Both the position numbers and the translations under genes were made by a program. The notes under the pieces were generated by a model, which saw only the letters and a list, made by a program, of their open reading frames with translations, made no database searches and was not told the DNA's origin. A stretch of DNA of 64,000 bases from Triticum aestivum (taxonomy: Eukaryota > Streptophyta > Magnoliopsida > Poales > Poaceae): contig NC_057808.1 of assembly GCF_018294505.1 (NCBI RefSeq), positions 225,553,684 to 225,617,683 of the forward strand, read 5' to 3'. Shown here piece by piece: positions 11,169 through 23,180 of this stretch. Each line of letters starts with the position of its first letter. Position 1 is the first letter of the stretch.

Positions 11169-11990
11169 TGTCGAACTCTTTGTTCATCTCCTTCTCCCTC
11201 TGGTTTCCATTATTTTGTCTCTCTTCTTTTGCTTTTGTTTTCTTTTGTAGCCTTAAAGCTCTCGTGCGGCTCAACCGTGCACTTGCGACGTATACATCTT
11301 CAAACACGTACGCCCATTATACCTGGGGGCTTCTTGAGCAGAAGCTTGCTATTATTATTTCGAGCATCAAGCTCATCACATATGCGTTGTTCTTTCCATA
11401 TGTACCTTTTCTTCGCCATTATATGCATCGATATGACTTAAGTTTTGGCCAAGCTAGGTTGCATGGCTCCTGTGCTTATGCCCTACATTCCCGTTAGTTC
11501 GGCTAGGGCATAAAGGGAGCACCTCTGCGATTGTTACTGCCGGGTCATCCGGATGTGTACCTCAGACTGGGTGAAGCCGAAAGCTAGCGTTCTTAAGGGA
11601 ATATTCGGTCGGTGAACTAAAGATGTTCTTGCACTCACTCCATCGTGAACCCCCAGAAGTTATATACACTACGATTTTTCAATCACAGTTCAGACATGCA
11701 CGTTAACGCATGTACACCCAGGGAAAGGAACCCTTAACGGAACTATTCTCTTTGGAAGATGTTTCTTACAATTTTAAATGTAATATAACATAACTAGCCG
11801 GATACTTGTCTGTTCAAGCAACTATGACCCCTACGCCTGTTTTCCACGCATACCCCGGTCTACTCGGCCACTCTGGTATTCGGAAACACTCCGCACCCTC
11901 GGGTCCAGAGGTTGAAGCGAAAAGGTCTGCCATGACAAGCGTTGTACAATTCAGCTAGAGTTACACAGGCCAAGGAAAGTACATAGTCAT
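11169..11990. other. Fatima spacer between pol and the antisense gene
   Basis: No ORF of convincing quality is found. The stretch separates the convergent ends of the plus-strand pol gene and the minus-strand antisense gene, so it should hold the 3' end signals of the antisense transcript. I could not identify a specific polyadenylation signal. Confidence 0.6.
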
Positions 11991-14768
11991 TTAAGACTCA
12001 AAAACTTCCTGTTCTATGCCGTCCAGCAGGTTGTCCAATTTGCAATCCTGTTGGGAGTACTTGGCGGCTACTTCTACTTGGTTATATACCAAACTCACGG
12101 GAATTTCCTTCCCATCTGACCCTAGAGGCCCAACCCGGGCCATATGATTCGGATCAAGCTTGGTGTACCATGTTTTCACCATGGCCCAGGCTTCTCTTGC
12201 ACCTTCCCGGCAGGCTGATATCTTCCATAACCGGAAACGTCGCCGCGCTCCCTTGAATAGCTGTATAAGCTCTCCCATACTTCCTAGAGGGGAGGTGGAT
12301 GGCCATAAGGCCTTGGCCACACTTCGCATCGCCTGCCGTGCTTGCTCGTGCATTTGCGACAGCTCTTGTAGCAGATCGCCCGAAGATCCGGACATCTTCT
12401 CCTCGGGGAGGCCAGTCAGTATACCTACAGACATAACTCTGTCAGCTCCTTTCCTCGCCGAATTACACGGTGGTAAGTTTGAACACATACTTAATATGCC
12501 GCCTCGCAGCCTCTTATTTTCATTCACGGAGTCGGCTAGCTGGGCCCGCACATCCTTCAGCTCTTTGCCCAGCTGGGTCTTGGAATCCTGGAGTTGGTTT
12601 TTCTCATCAATAACCTGTTTCAGCACACGTTCGCCTGCAACATGTATCCTTTTGGCTTCTTGTTCATTCGCTTGCGCGACTTCTAGTGCCTCCTCGAATT
12701 CCCCTGACAATCATGTCATGGTATATACAACACTGTTAGCATTACTAACATATAATTATATTTTCTCGATGAAGGGGGATATTACCAGGTGGCGCCTTCT
12801 TGGATTTCTCCAGTTCGGCGATAACAGCAGTTAGCTGTGTCCGACACCTTTCTAGCTCTTGGGCTAGTAGGATATTCTTCTCCGTAAGAACCTGGTTATG
12901 CAAAGATCCTCAAATCAGTTGTACCAACTACTTTAAGTCTCGGGGGCTACTAGCTTACGGTTATCATATTTTTGAGACAGTAAATTTACCTGCACATCTT
13001 TTAAATGTTGCTCTGTGGCTCTGCCAAGCCCATTTCGAGCAGCTCGGATGTATGCATTAGCCGAGCTGAAGGCATTGAACGCCTCTTCCGAGAAGCGGGG
13101 GTCGCGTAAAACGGCCCTCCGACGCTGGTGATCCATGGCACTCTCCACTTCTGAGTTGGTAACGGACATATCTTCTGAGCCCTCAGCTGAAGGACAGTCC
13201 GGCGCCACTCCCATATACTCGCCTCCTCGGCTTAAACTGGGTCCCGGCTGTTGGAAGTATGTCTGGCCGGATCCCTGGACATAGTCTGGCGAACTCTTTT
13301 CCTGATACAGGACGAACATGCAAGTCTCAGTTGGATGCGACTGCTAAAAACATATTTGCAAAACCCGTACCTCTTTGACGAGGGCCCGACCGTGCCGTCA
13401 TTTGCCTTCCTCTTCGAAGGCTTGCCCAGTGTAGGAGCTGCTCTCTTCGGCATCCCTCCTGGGGTAACGCGGCACGTTGAATGCCTCCCCTTTGGAGCAT
13501 AAGACGGTGCGGTGGGTGAGGCGGAACGGGGGAACCCTTTTGGGGAAGATGTCTCCTGATTACTTACATGGGAGGCGGCGATGATGGCCACTTCCCTGTC
13601 GTCGTAGCTCGCCTGGTAAAATATCCCGTCCGTGAGCGTCACGACTATTTCCGGATCCTCCTCGAATCCAGGGTCAAGGGCCCGGTTGTGGTCCTCTGGC
13701 TGAGGGGCGGGGCTGTAAAGCCCCTCGGCGACCTTTCTCCAGTGCTATAATAAACAGGCGGATTACAAATTCATTAAAGATAACTTGAGGAAGGGACTAA
13801 GTAGCACAGAGGGGTTGAGACCTACCCAGCTAGGTGGATTGTACATGGAATATCCATCTCTGCGCTTGATATGAAGGAATTCCTCCTCCTCCCCCTTGTA
13901 CAATTCGGCCAATATTTTGGCCAAATCGGCGGGGGTGTCCGGACCCTTCCGGCAGCAGCGGGAGGCGTCATCTTCCCCATTATAGTTCCACATGGGAAGC
14001 CCTCGATATTGAAGTGGTTGAACTCCCCGAACTATTGAAATCACCATTACCTCGGCTATTGATATTCCGGACTGAGCAAGCGTCTTTATCTTGCTCATGA
14101 GTTGACGAACTTCCGCACTATCGTCTTCCTCGAGACACCGAGGGCGCCAGTTGTGGCGTTTCTTCAATGGAACACTTGTGAACTCGGGAAGGCCCCTCCG
14201 AACTGGGTCTGGAAGTGCGACGCCTCAATATAGAACCATTCGGACGGCCACTCTTCGGATGCCTTCCTTGGTGTGCCGGATAGGTATCCGGTCTCGGCGA
14301 TGCACCATATTTCGACTCCGCCAACTTCGAATATCGATCCCTCGTGGTTGCGCGGGACGAGACAGAATAATTTTCTCCACAATTCAAAATGGGCCTCACA
14401 ACCCAGGAATAGCTCGCAAAGGGCGACGTAACCCGCGATGTGTAGGATGGAGGCCGGCGTAAAGCTGTGGAGTTGGAGGCCATAATACTCCAGAAGCCCG
14501 TGAAGGAATGGATGAATTGGAAAACCGACACCTCTCAGCAGATAGGGGACGAAGCACACTCGTTCCCCCCGGATGGATTGGGGAAATCTTCGGCCTTAGC
14601 CCCGCCATCGAAGATGGTCAATCCTGCTCGAACAGGGACCAAACCCGCGGGAGGAAGAAATCCCTGCGTTTGCAGCTTCTCTAGCTAACTATGGGATACG
14701 GAGCACCTCTCCCACTCGCCTTTTTCTGGGCCGCAGGGACGGGAAGAGGAGCTAGGAGTGCCGGCCAT
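11991..14768 (-). pseudogene. Six-exon antisense gene of Fatima (Transposase_28-like N-terminus, coiled-coil C-terminus)
   Basis: A gene on the strand opposite to gag-pol. Proposed exons on the minus strand: 14768-13826, 13744-13371, 13301-12990, 12891-12786, 12703-12491 and 12424-11991; all five introns (about 65-100 bp) have GT and AG ends and the protein sense continues across them. Exon 1 carries a domain with FVPYLLRGVGFPIHPF and YYGLQLHSFTPASILHIAG, recognised as the 'putative gypsy type transposon' domain (PF04195, Transposase_28). Exons 4 and 5 form a charged coiled coil (LAQELERCRTQLTAVIAELE; ALEVAQANEQEAKRI). This copy has a TAG at about 14685 and a one-base frameshift near 14230. 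Antisense genes are known in Tat-lineage elements; their role is not settled. Confidence 0.75.
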
Positions 14769-15077
14769 GTTGGAATGGTCTTTCCTGGCGATCTCTGAGG
14801 ATTTTTCTGTGTGGTGCCTAATGGATCTGAGATCCAATCCCTTAAATAGACTCTCCTTTTCATGGCCAGGGTGTTATGTGCAAAAATGCCCTAACCTCTC
14901 GTATTCGCCTGACACGTAGAAGCCGAAGTTGTGGATGCATAGAAGACGAGAAGGGCAACATTAAATGGAACGCCGAATACATCTCGCTGAAGTCATCGGA
15001 GGAGGAACCCGCCTTGCAATGCCGAAGACAATCTATGAGCCGAACACCTCGTCATTGAAGACTAGTTCGAGGGCTAC
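14769..15077. other. Fatima region upstream of the antisense gene, with 3' polypurine stretch
   Basis: No plus-strand gene. It should contain the promoter of the antisense gene (transcribed leftwards). Near its right end GTTCGAGGGC lies just before the 3' LTR and serves as the weak polypurine tract of this family. No clear TATA box was picked out. Confidence 0.5.
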
Positions 15078-15555
15078 TGAGGGACTCCTGGACTAAGGGG
15101 TCCTTGGGCGTCCGGCCTGTTAACCATGGGCCGGACTGATGGGCTGTGAAGATATCAAGACCGAAGACTGCACCCGTGTCCGGATGGGACTCTCCTTGGT
15201 GTGGAAGGCAAGCTTGGCGATCGAACGTGTAGGTTTCTCCCTCTGTAACCGACCTCATGTAACCCTAGATCCTCCCGGTGTCTATATAAACCGGAGGACT
15301 TAGTCCGAAGAGATATACTCATTACCATAGTCATACAGGCTAGACTTCTAGGGTTTAGCCATCTCGATCTCGTGGTAAATCAACTCTTGTAATACTCATA
15401 TTCATCAAGATCAATCAAGCAGGAAGTAGGGTATTACCTCCATAGAGAGGGCCCGAACCTGGGTAAACATCGTGTCCCCTGTCTCCTGTTACCATCGACC
15501 TTAGACGCACAATTCGGGACCCCCTACCCGAGATCCGCCGGTTTTGACACCGACA
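15078..15555 (+). repeat. Fatima 3' LTR
   Basis: It runs from TGAGGGACTCC to ACACCGACA, 478 bp, nearly identical to the 5' LTR, and is followed by the TSD copy ATGAC at 15556-15560. Confidence 0.93.
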
Positions 15556-17035
15556 ATGACGTCCTCGCCTTATCGATCCAGCAAGAGGGGCGAAGTAGTA
15601 GATGAGTTCCGGCAGCACGACGATGTGGTGACGGTGGTGGTGAAGAATAATCTCCGTAGGGCTTCGCCAAGCACAACAGAAACTAGACGGAGGATAAACT
15701 AGAGGGGACGAGGTTGCCGGCACACGGCTTGGTGAATCTTGATGTGTTCCGGGTGCTAGCCCTGCCCCTCTATTTATATGTTGAGCCCTAGGGTCGTTTC
15801 TTGGAGAAAGAGCCTCCTCAAAGTTGGTTTAACCCGCAAGGCAAGAGTCCTTATCGGACTCCAGGACCAGACGCCAGGGTCCTTGGCGTCTGGTCCTAGA
15901 CGGCAGGGTCCGTGGCGTCTGGCCCCTAGCCTCCGCAAAACTTCCTTTTGCACCTTCCTAAAGCCCCGTGGGCTTTACCCCTTGGCCCAAATAAAGTGTT
16001 CTCATACCCGAACATTTCGGGAAACATCTGAAACCCCTTCCGAAGACCAAACACTATTATCCCATATATCAATCTTTACCTCCGGACCATTCCGAAGCTC
16101 CTTGTCATGTCCGTGATCTCATCTTGGACTCCGAACAACATTCAGTCACCAACATACATAACTCATATAATACTATATCGTCAACAAATGTTAAGCGTGC
16201 GGACCCTACGGGTTCAAGAATGATGTAGACATGATCGAGACGCTTCTCTAATCAATAAACAATAGCGGGACCTGGATTCCCATATTGGTTCCTATATATT
16301 CCACGAAGATATTTATTGCTCGAACCTTTATGACAACATACGTAGTTCCCTTTGTCCGTCGGTATGTTACTTGCCCGAGATTTGATCGTCGGTATCTCCA
16401 TACCTAGTTCAATCTTGTTATTGGCAAGTCTCTTTACTCATTCCGTAATACATCATCCCGTAACTAACTCCTTAGTCACTTTGCTTGCAAGCTTCTTGTG
16501 ATGCTGTATTACTGAGAGGGCCCAGAGATACCTCTCTGTCATACGGAATGACAAATCCCAATCTCGATTCATGACAACTCAACAGACACCTTTGAAGATA
16601 CCTGTAGAGCACCTTCATGATCGCCGAGTTACGTTGTGGCGTTTGATGGCACACAAGACATTCCTCCGGAGTCCGGGAGTTGCATGATCTCATGGTCGAG
16701 GAAACATGTATTTGACATTAAGAAAGCAGTAGCAATAAACTGAACGATCATATGCTATGCTAACGGTTGGGTCTTGTCCATCACATAATTCTCCTAATGA
16801 TGTGATCCTGTTATGAAGTGACAACACATGTCCATGGTTAGGAAATCTTAACCATCTTTGATCAATGAGCTAGTCTAGTAGAGGCTCACTAGGGACACGG
16901 TATTTGTTTATGTATCCACACATGTATTTAAGTTTCCGATCAATACAATTATAGAATGAATAATAAACCTTTATCATAAATAAGGAAATATAATAATAAC
17001 AACTTTATTATTGCCTCTAGGGCATATTTCCATCA

Positions 17036-17579
17036 CTTCTTGGTATAGTTTCTTCTGGAAACATATATATTTTCTATGCTACGCAGATACTTGTCGGTGA
17101 AGTTTATGTCAAACTTCTCGTTAGAATATAGCATTCTCCTCGATACGTCTAGGACTATTTCTCTATGTGTGCACTAGCAAACAAATCAGCCCCATACTAT
17201 TTCATACAACAATCTCCAAAACCCAAGGGGGGCAAGACATTGCACCAACAATCTCCCCCTTTTTGGACAACTGTTGATAAACCAATAAACACCAAAGAGT
17301 AGATAAAATGTAGGCGGTAACATGCAGAAAGTAAATACTATGAATAACTTCGAAGATAAAGTATGTTCACCCTAAATGTATGCAGCTCTAGAAGAAATTG
17401 AATTCTGAAACCTTGCATATGTAATAATGAAAACAATAGAGGGGTATTTATATCTTCGGATGATGGGTTGCTTTCATAAAGAAAATAAAAAATCATTTCA
17501 ATGCACTCAGTGAACTCTGATGAAATGATTCGTGCAAAACAAGGTTTTGAGAGAATATGGCAGGAGTTCACAATAGTTT
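17036..17579 (-). mobile_element. Copia element F: LTR start, polypurine tract and 3' internal end
   Basis: On the minus strand CCAAAAAGGGGGAGAT (17251-17266) is a strong polypurine tract, followed at 17250 by TGTTGGTGCAATG, the LTR start. This arrangement is typical of Sirevirus/Maximus-like Copia elements in Triticeae. 17251-17579 is the end of the internal domain. It carries no open frame of note and continues across the 3.1-kb solo LTR to 20685. Confidence 0.6.
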
Positions 17580-17941
17580 TGTCACGACCCGAATTTGGTA
17601 GAATCCAAGTATCTGTGCTTATTGTGTTATCCCTGGATCATAGCTAGCACACACAGTAACAAGAATGAATATCAGTAAGACATACATCATTCTACTACAA
17701 CGGTAGATCCAGATATATATAAATCATACCTTAGGCACAACTCAAGATAGCACATAATACAACGGAATTATACGTAGTCGCTAAGTTAGGGCTCCATCAA
17801 CGCCACTGGGCTCGTTGAGTGTAGACCATAACCCTATCGTCTCTTAATCTGTCGAGATCTGCACATAACAGGTGCAGATGAGTACGTGGAATGTACTGGC
17901 AAGATGCAAAGATAAGTATAACAGAATATAAATATACATAC

Positions 17942-17974
<33 letters not shown>

Positions 17975-20679
17975 AGCATTGCTGGAGGTTTCCTTTGCAT
18001 AAAACCAATTTTCTTCTATGCTAATTTTTTATAGACTTTCCTTCAAATACTTTTTGGTATAAAAGGTTGGATTGAGACTTTGGATATACGCACCAAAGCT
18101 CATTCTCCGATTTTGGTAAAACATACATATATGGTTGAAGTGAAACACATTCACTGTGCTCAATCCTCAACCTAACCCTTAAAACAGATGTTTAGAAATG
18201 AGAGGGGATATTCTTCTTCAGTCCAAGTCTTCAGTTGCTCAAATTTGCCCGTAACCGGAGGCGCAGCTAAGCGATTAGGTTTAACCCTCTGCAGAGGTTG
18301 TACACGTTCCCCACATGACACAACCAACTTTGTTTATCGTTACACACTTGCAACTGCAACTTGCCTGAGTTCTCCAAGAGCAAATATTCTACTCTGGGTC
18401 GTCTCTCCTTCTCTATATGGTATATCTAACGGTAAAAGAAAAAAATACTTCAACACCCAACAAAATCCAAATGAGGATCCAATAAAAACACAAATTATTT
18501 GATTGCCACTACGATAATTTCTAGGGCATGGTTAGGGTTGATATAGGATCAAGTTTGGTCTTGAGGGAAACATGACATAGTCATATCCTAGAGTTGGATC
18601 TAGTTGATACTAGGTGAAGATCATGGTTTGATAGAAGTAGATTTGTGAGGCAAGGTTCTGTGACAATTTCATAATGGGTTTGTTCGGAATATTTGACTTG
18701 CTTAAACGAAAATGGGTATGACATAGGTTTCAAGACAAAGAATTAAATTCTTAATCTTGTAACTCCAATTTTTTTGTGGTGATATCAAATGACCAGAGAG
18801 GTTCCCTAGGGTTGAACCTAAGAGATTTATCTGAGGATTAAATTTTAGTTCAACGAAGTTATTTAACGATGATAAAAAAGGTCAAATTAAGGTGTTGATG
18901 ATAAAACATTGGCTAAAATATGTTGGAAAATTAATCCATCAGTTCCAAAAGAAAGGTTAGGTCCTAAGGTCCAACTTTCATATATAAAACATCTTTATAC
19001 GATTTACAGAATAAAAGATATAGCCGAAATACTCAAATTCTTGTTTAAATCAATACTAAATTTTAGTTTGCTCAAAAGTGAAATTACATATTTTTATAAA
19101 AAAACTGGTTCCAACGAATCCGAGGACATCTTATTTGTTAAAATCGGACATACGGTTTAGGAGATATGAATTTCCAAAGTTATGGTGTTTTTCTGAAAAT
19201 CAATACGAGATTAAGAAATAGTCTGCACGTGCCCAATTCTGAATGGCTGATATCTCTTTTGAGAGAATAGGGCTTGCTGCTTACGGGGATAGATGGCCGA
19301 CGACGTAAGGCAACATCGGCGGCTCTGGTTTGTGGGATTCCGACAGTCTCCGGTGACGAAGGCAAGGTGGACGGCGGAGAGGAGGCGAAGGAGGACTTGA
19401 GGGACGTGGAGGTGGGCTCGGCCTCGTCCTCGGGCGCGGTACAGAAGACGCCGGAGTTGCGTGGAACTCCGGTGGGTCGTGTTCTTCACGGAGGTGGTGC
19501 TCCGGCTAGATGTTTGAGGGAAAGAACTTGTTAGGGAATTCGCACAGAAATAACTCGCCCAGGGAAGAAGTTTGAGCGTGAGGGCTTACTGGAGAGGTCC
19601 CGAGCTTCAACGCAAGAAGACAGCAGTGCTCGGCTCCGGCGAGCAATTGCTCGGGAATCGAAGGGCGTTGGAGAGGGTTTCGTTGACTGGGAGATGTGGA
19701 GGAGAAGAGAGGTTCCTCGGGAACCCTTTTATAGCATAGGGGAGAGCTGGAACGGGGCGGGGCATCGTCAATGTTAAGGGCATCAACGGCAGCCATTTCC
19801 TGTGTGGTAATGGCCATTAGGGCGTGCATTAAGGCGCACTACTACAGGTGAGGGGTCGTGGGAGACGAGGGGAACCGATTCAGGAGGTCAACGGGTGCGG
19901 GGGAAAGGAAGCGTTGGGCGCAGCCGCTGTATGCCATAGCGGCTCCTGTGGTGAACGTGAGGAGGAAGAAGACCTCCTGTACGTGTACGTGAGGAGCTGG
20001 GCTGTTGGAGTTGGTTGGGACTAGCCCAATTAGTTTTAGGACTAATAAACTTTTTTTTTTGTGTGCGCGCAAAAAGTTTAATTATAGCAGGAATTAAAAT
20101 ATTCGTGTTTACCTATTTATTATTTCAATTCCACGCACATTAAGTTTAGAATTCAATAATCTTATTTTCATGCACAAACTTGTTTTAATAATGCCTTATG
20201 GGCTTCATAATTTCCCCAACATATGTCTGAGGGTTTTATGCATACCCAAATGACTAACAAGAAATATTGAATATTTCCCAATAATAGTTTTGGAGAAGTC
20301 ATATTATCTCCTCTCATATTTTTATTAAATGGTTCATTGAAAATATTTACAAATAAGTTCCAACTTCAAAAGAGAAGCTCCAAACAAAATCCTTTATGAA
20401 ATATTTTCACACCACAATTGAGGAAGTCATTTTATTCTCACTCATCCATTTGAATGTGGTTTCAAAATATTTCGAAAAGTTCAAAAGTAAATTGAATAAA
20501 CTTTCCAATCATAGCTTTCTTCATTGGATAAAAATGTTATCCAACTTTTTATAACATGGTTTGAAAAGTTCAAACAAGGTCTCAAAAAACGTTTTAATTT
20601 CCCCTGAAGACCATAGCGGTTCAATCAATATTATCTTATTATTAACATTCCAAAATTTGGAAAATTTTAGGATGTTACA
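17580..20679 (-). mobile_element. Solo LTR (3.1 kb) of a Del/Tekay-type Gypsy element
   Basis: On the minus strand the LTR starts TGTAACATCCTAAAATTTTC at 20679 and ends in GGGTCGTGACA at 17580. A perfect TSD, AGTTT, flanks it (17575-17579 and 20680-20684), and there is no internal region, so it is a solo LTR. The long LTR and the TGTAACATCC start fit the Del/Tekay group as I know it; the exact family is not assigned. A minus-strand TATA box (GCTATAAAAGG) at 19725-19735 with GC-rich sequence to its left marks the promoter. ORFs at 19211-19829 are in this GC-rich leader and are not supported as genes. Confidence 0.88.
17935..17974. repeat. (CATA)n/(TA)n microsatellite
   Basis: Compound simple repeat inside the solo LTR: about five CATA units followed by about ten TA units. 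Confidence 0.9.
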
Positions 20680-20684
20680 AGTTT

Positions 20685-21080
20685 TATCATAGATGTTCAC
20701 ATCGAGTTTCAAAGTGATCTTTGATAAAATTTCCCTAAAAACTAGGTTTTCGAGAAACATCGTAGCAGAGAATTATGAATGAGTTATTTAGAGATTCCCA
20801 GACTCTAATAAAGTTTCCTCCTGCAAAACAAACACGATAGCGATAATATTGCAGGGGGTATTAACATTACATCTAGAGTTGTTTACGAGTACCACATGCG
20901 TTACTTTAAGGTTCACACGACCACAAACTTAAATTATTTCATGGCACAACGGAAAAAGAAATGTTTCAATGAAAAGCCAAATGCAAATGACCCAACCCTG
21001 ACAAATAGACCCGCACATCTATCTCTCAATGTCATCTCCTTCTTTTTGTCAACAAGTGTCAAAAAGGAATGAGAAGAAGA
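20685..21080 (-). mobile_element. Copia element F: internal non-coding remnant
   Basis: The stretch joins 17579 once the solo LTR and its TSD are removed. It contains TTTTTGTCAACAAGTGTCAA near 21040-21060, the kind of sequence found between the coding region and the polypurine tract of Sirevirus-like elements. No gene is seen. Confidence 0.5.
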
Positions 21081-21930
21081 TGAGCCTAAGATGGATCTTT
21101 TCACACTTGGAGGGGGAAAAGGGATGAACACCAAGAACACAAAGAGGAATTCACTCCAACAGTACCCAATCACACATCCACTAGAATAGCAAACACATAG
21201 ATCCACAAGATTACAAGAACAATCAAAGGAAACGAGCACTAGGCAGAGGTCTTCCCACTCCTAACAGATGAGGTCTTGATGATGGTAGTCTTCTCCAAGA
21301 GGAGGTCTTGAAATCCAGAAGTGGATCGTCTCCTAAGAGGCCTTGATCTCCAATGGAGGGGTAGAAGGAGCAAAGCTCTCAAATATCTCACACATACCTT
21401 TGCTAACCCTAAACATAACCCTAGGTACGGAATATATAGGCTTGGGGCGAGGTGGATGTAGTGGAGGCCCAAAACCCGAAGTCAGCCGACCATCCTGTAG
21501 GGCCCTTGCGCACATGGTAAGTTGGGCCCGTGCGCACGGTACACGCCCGTGCGCACGGGGTGCTACAAACGTAGCTCCCTGTGTAGCCCATGGGCACGGG
21601 GTCTCGGGGGCCCGTGCGCACGGGGTCGCCTGGGACTTCTTGTCCAGCTCCTATTTGGTTCCTTCTTGTTCCGTGCGGACTTGGGGTACTTCTCCTACTC
21701 CTAGGTGATGCTCCTTAGCTGCTTGGGAGTGTTCCTCTTCGTACCTAATGACACACAGAGCATTTTGGTGAGGTAGCAACCAAGTTCCACTTGTATCCAC
21801 ATGCATGTCAAGTAGGAAGGAGTTCACCTCGGTTTCCATTGCGTGTGCTCTAACTCTTGTCATGGGTCCACGTGGTGCTTGATGTGTTGGTGTAGAGTCC
21901 ATGGGGATGACGGAAGGATGCTCCGCATCA
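21081..21930 (-). repeat. 3' LTR of element C (outer end altered)
   Basis: On the minus strand it starts TGATGCGGAGCATCC directly after the polypurine tract AAGGGGGGAAA (21931-21941). It matches the 5' LTR over about 840 bp. A TATA-like stretch (CCTATATATTCC, minus strand) lies near 21427-21441. Palindromic GTGCGCAC repeats lie at 21501-21627. Confidence 0.85.
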
Positions 21931-21954
21931 TTTCCCCCCTTGGGAGAGATCCAT

Positions 21955-23180
21955 CTACGGATCGTGATCTTCATCACCATCGTACTTGGCCAAGTCCTTG
22001 ACATTGAAGATGTCGCTTGCGTTGTACTTGTCGTGTGGGATGTTGATCTTGTAGGCATTGTCATTGTAGCGTGCTAGCACCTTGAAGGGTACGCTGGCTG
22101 ATGGTAGTAGCTTTGACTTGCGCTCGTTGGGGAAGCGAACCTTGCGAAGATGAAGCCATACGAGATCTCCCAGTTGGAACACCATTGGTGTCTTGTTGAT
22201 GTTGAGCTTAGTGGCGATGCGATGTACTTGACGCTCGATCGTGCCCTTGTATCTTCTTGAGAAAGCTTGCCCTTGCACTAGCATCCATGTTTGCGTGTTG
22301 TTGGAGTGGAAGAGGTAGAATGTCCAATGGGGACAATGGGTTGAATCCGTAGACAACCTCGAAGGGGGACTTGCCGGTAGTAGAGTGTCGAGCTCGATTG
22401 TAGGCGTACACAGCGATGGGTAAGCACTCCTCCTACTCCTTGATGTTCTTCTTTATCAACACGTGTAGGAGGAGTAGATAGCGTACGGTTGGTTTCTTCC
22501 GTTTGGCCATCGGTTTGGGGGTGATAGCCCGTCGAGAATAGTAGCTTGATGTTGAGCTTGGCGCATATTATCTTCCAATAGTAGCTCAGGAACTTGACAT
22601 CGCGGTTCGACACAATGGTCCTTGGCACTCCATGCAACCTCAAGATTTCCCTACAAAAGAGATTTGCAACATGTGAAGCATCGTCTATCTTATTACATGG
22701 GATGAAATGTGCCATTTTTGAGAATCGGTCCACAACAAAAAATATGGAATCCTTTCCATTTTGAGTCCTAGGAAAACCAAGCATGAAATCCATACTAATA
22801 TTCCCATGGTTGATATGGAATTGGAAGTGACATATGTAAACCATGAGATTGGGCTTTTGACTTAGCTTTGCGGCATGTAGAGCATTTGTTGGTGAAGTGT
22901 GCCACGTCGTGGAACATCTTTGGCCAAAAGTACTTGAAGGAGAGTGTGGCAAAGGTCTTGTCGCACCCGAAATGTCCCATAAGTCCGCCACCGTGAGCCT
23001 CTTGCAAAAGTAACAAACGAAGCGAAGACTCGGGTATACAAAGTTTGTTAGCACGCATAAGGTAACCATTCTTGAGATAATAGTTCTCCCAACAAGTGTT
23101 AGCAAGACATTTGGCATAAGGAATTGCAAATGTAGGATCATGTGCATAAAGATCTTTAACATGCTCAAAGCCAATAACAT
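21955..23180 (-). pseudogene. pol: Element C integrase
   Basis: The catalytic core is in the 23180-22278 frame: first Asp in [11 protein letters not shown], second in SNRDVKFL, Glu in QTEETNRTL. Frames 22411-22208 and 22356-21955 continue with [20 protein letters not shown] and the C-terminal block with GDLVWLHLRK and DNAYKINIP. The stop at 21955-21957 falls 25 bp before the 3' LTR. A frameshift near 22450 breaks the core C-terminal side. The block order and spacing are otherwise as in an active Gypsy integrase. No chromodomain follows. Confidence 0.85.

Larger units (their letters stand above)
5647..15555 (+). mobile_element. Complete Fatima-type Gypsy retrotransposon
   Basis: The element is 9,909 bp with two LTRs of 478 bp each and a perfect TSD, ATGAC (5642-5646 and 15556-15560). 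Order: 5' LTR, gag, degraded protease, RT, RNase H, integrase on the plus strand, then a spliced antisense gene, then the 3' LTR. LTR and protein sequences match what I recall of the Triticeae Fatima family (Tat-like Gypsy lineage with an extra antisense gene). The pol frame carries two in-frame stops, frameshifts and a deletion in the protease region, so this copy cannot make its own proteins. It sits inside the solo Copia LTR and is therefore younger than that LTR. Confidence 0.93.
5422..17035 (-). mobile_element. Solo Copia LTR of the Angela/WIS-related group, split by Fatima
   Basis: On the minus strand the LTR starts TGATGGAAATATGCCCTAGA at 17035 and ends TTCCCCAACA at 5422. The start closely resembles the Angela-type LTR at 62002, and the two share the same U3 layout. 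Without the Fatima insertion and its TSD the LTR is 1,700 bp. It is flanked by a perfect 5-bp TSD, CTTCT (5417-5421 and 17036-17040), and there is no internal domain, so it is a solo LTR left by recombination between two LTRs. A minus-strand TATA box (CATATAAATAG) lies at 15770-15780. Direct and inverted GGCGTCTGG-type repeats lie at 15868-15922. Confidence 0.9.

Noticed and set aside
19211..19829. GC-rich frames on both strands that might look like a small host gene
   Set aside because: They fall in the leader part of the 3.1-kb solo LTR next to its TATA box; no conserved motif.
21081..21085. Possible TSD for element C
   Set aside because: Left flank (GAAGA) and right flank (CTTTC) do not match and the 3' LTR end is altered, so no TSD is claimed.
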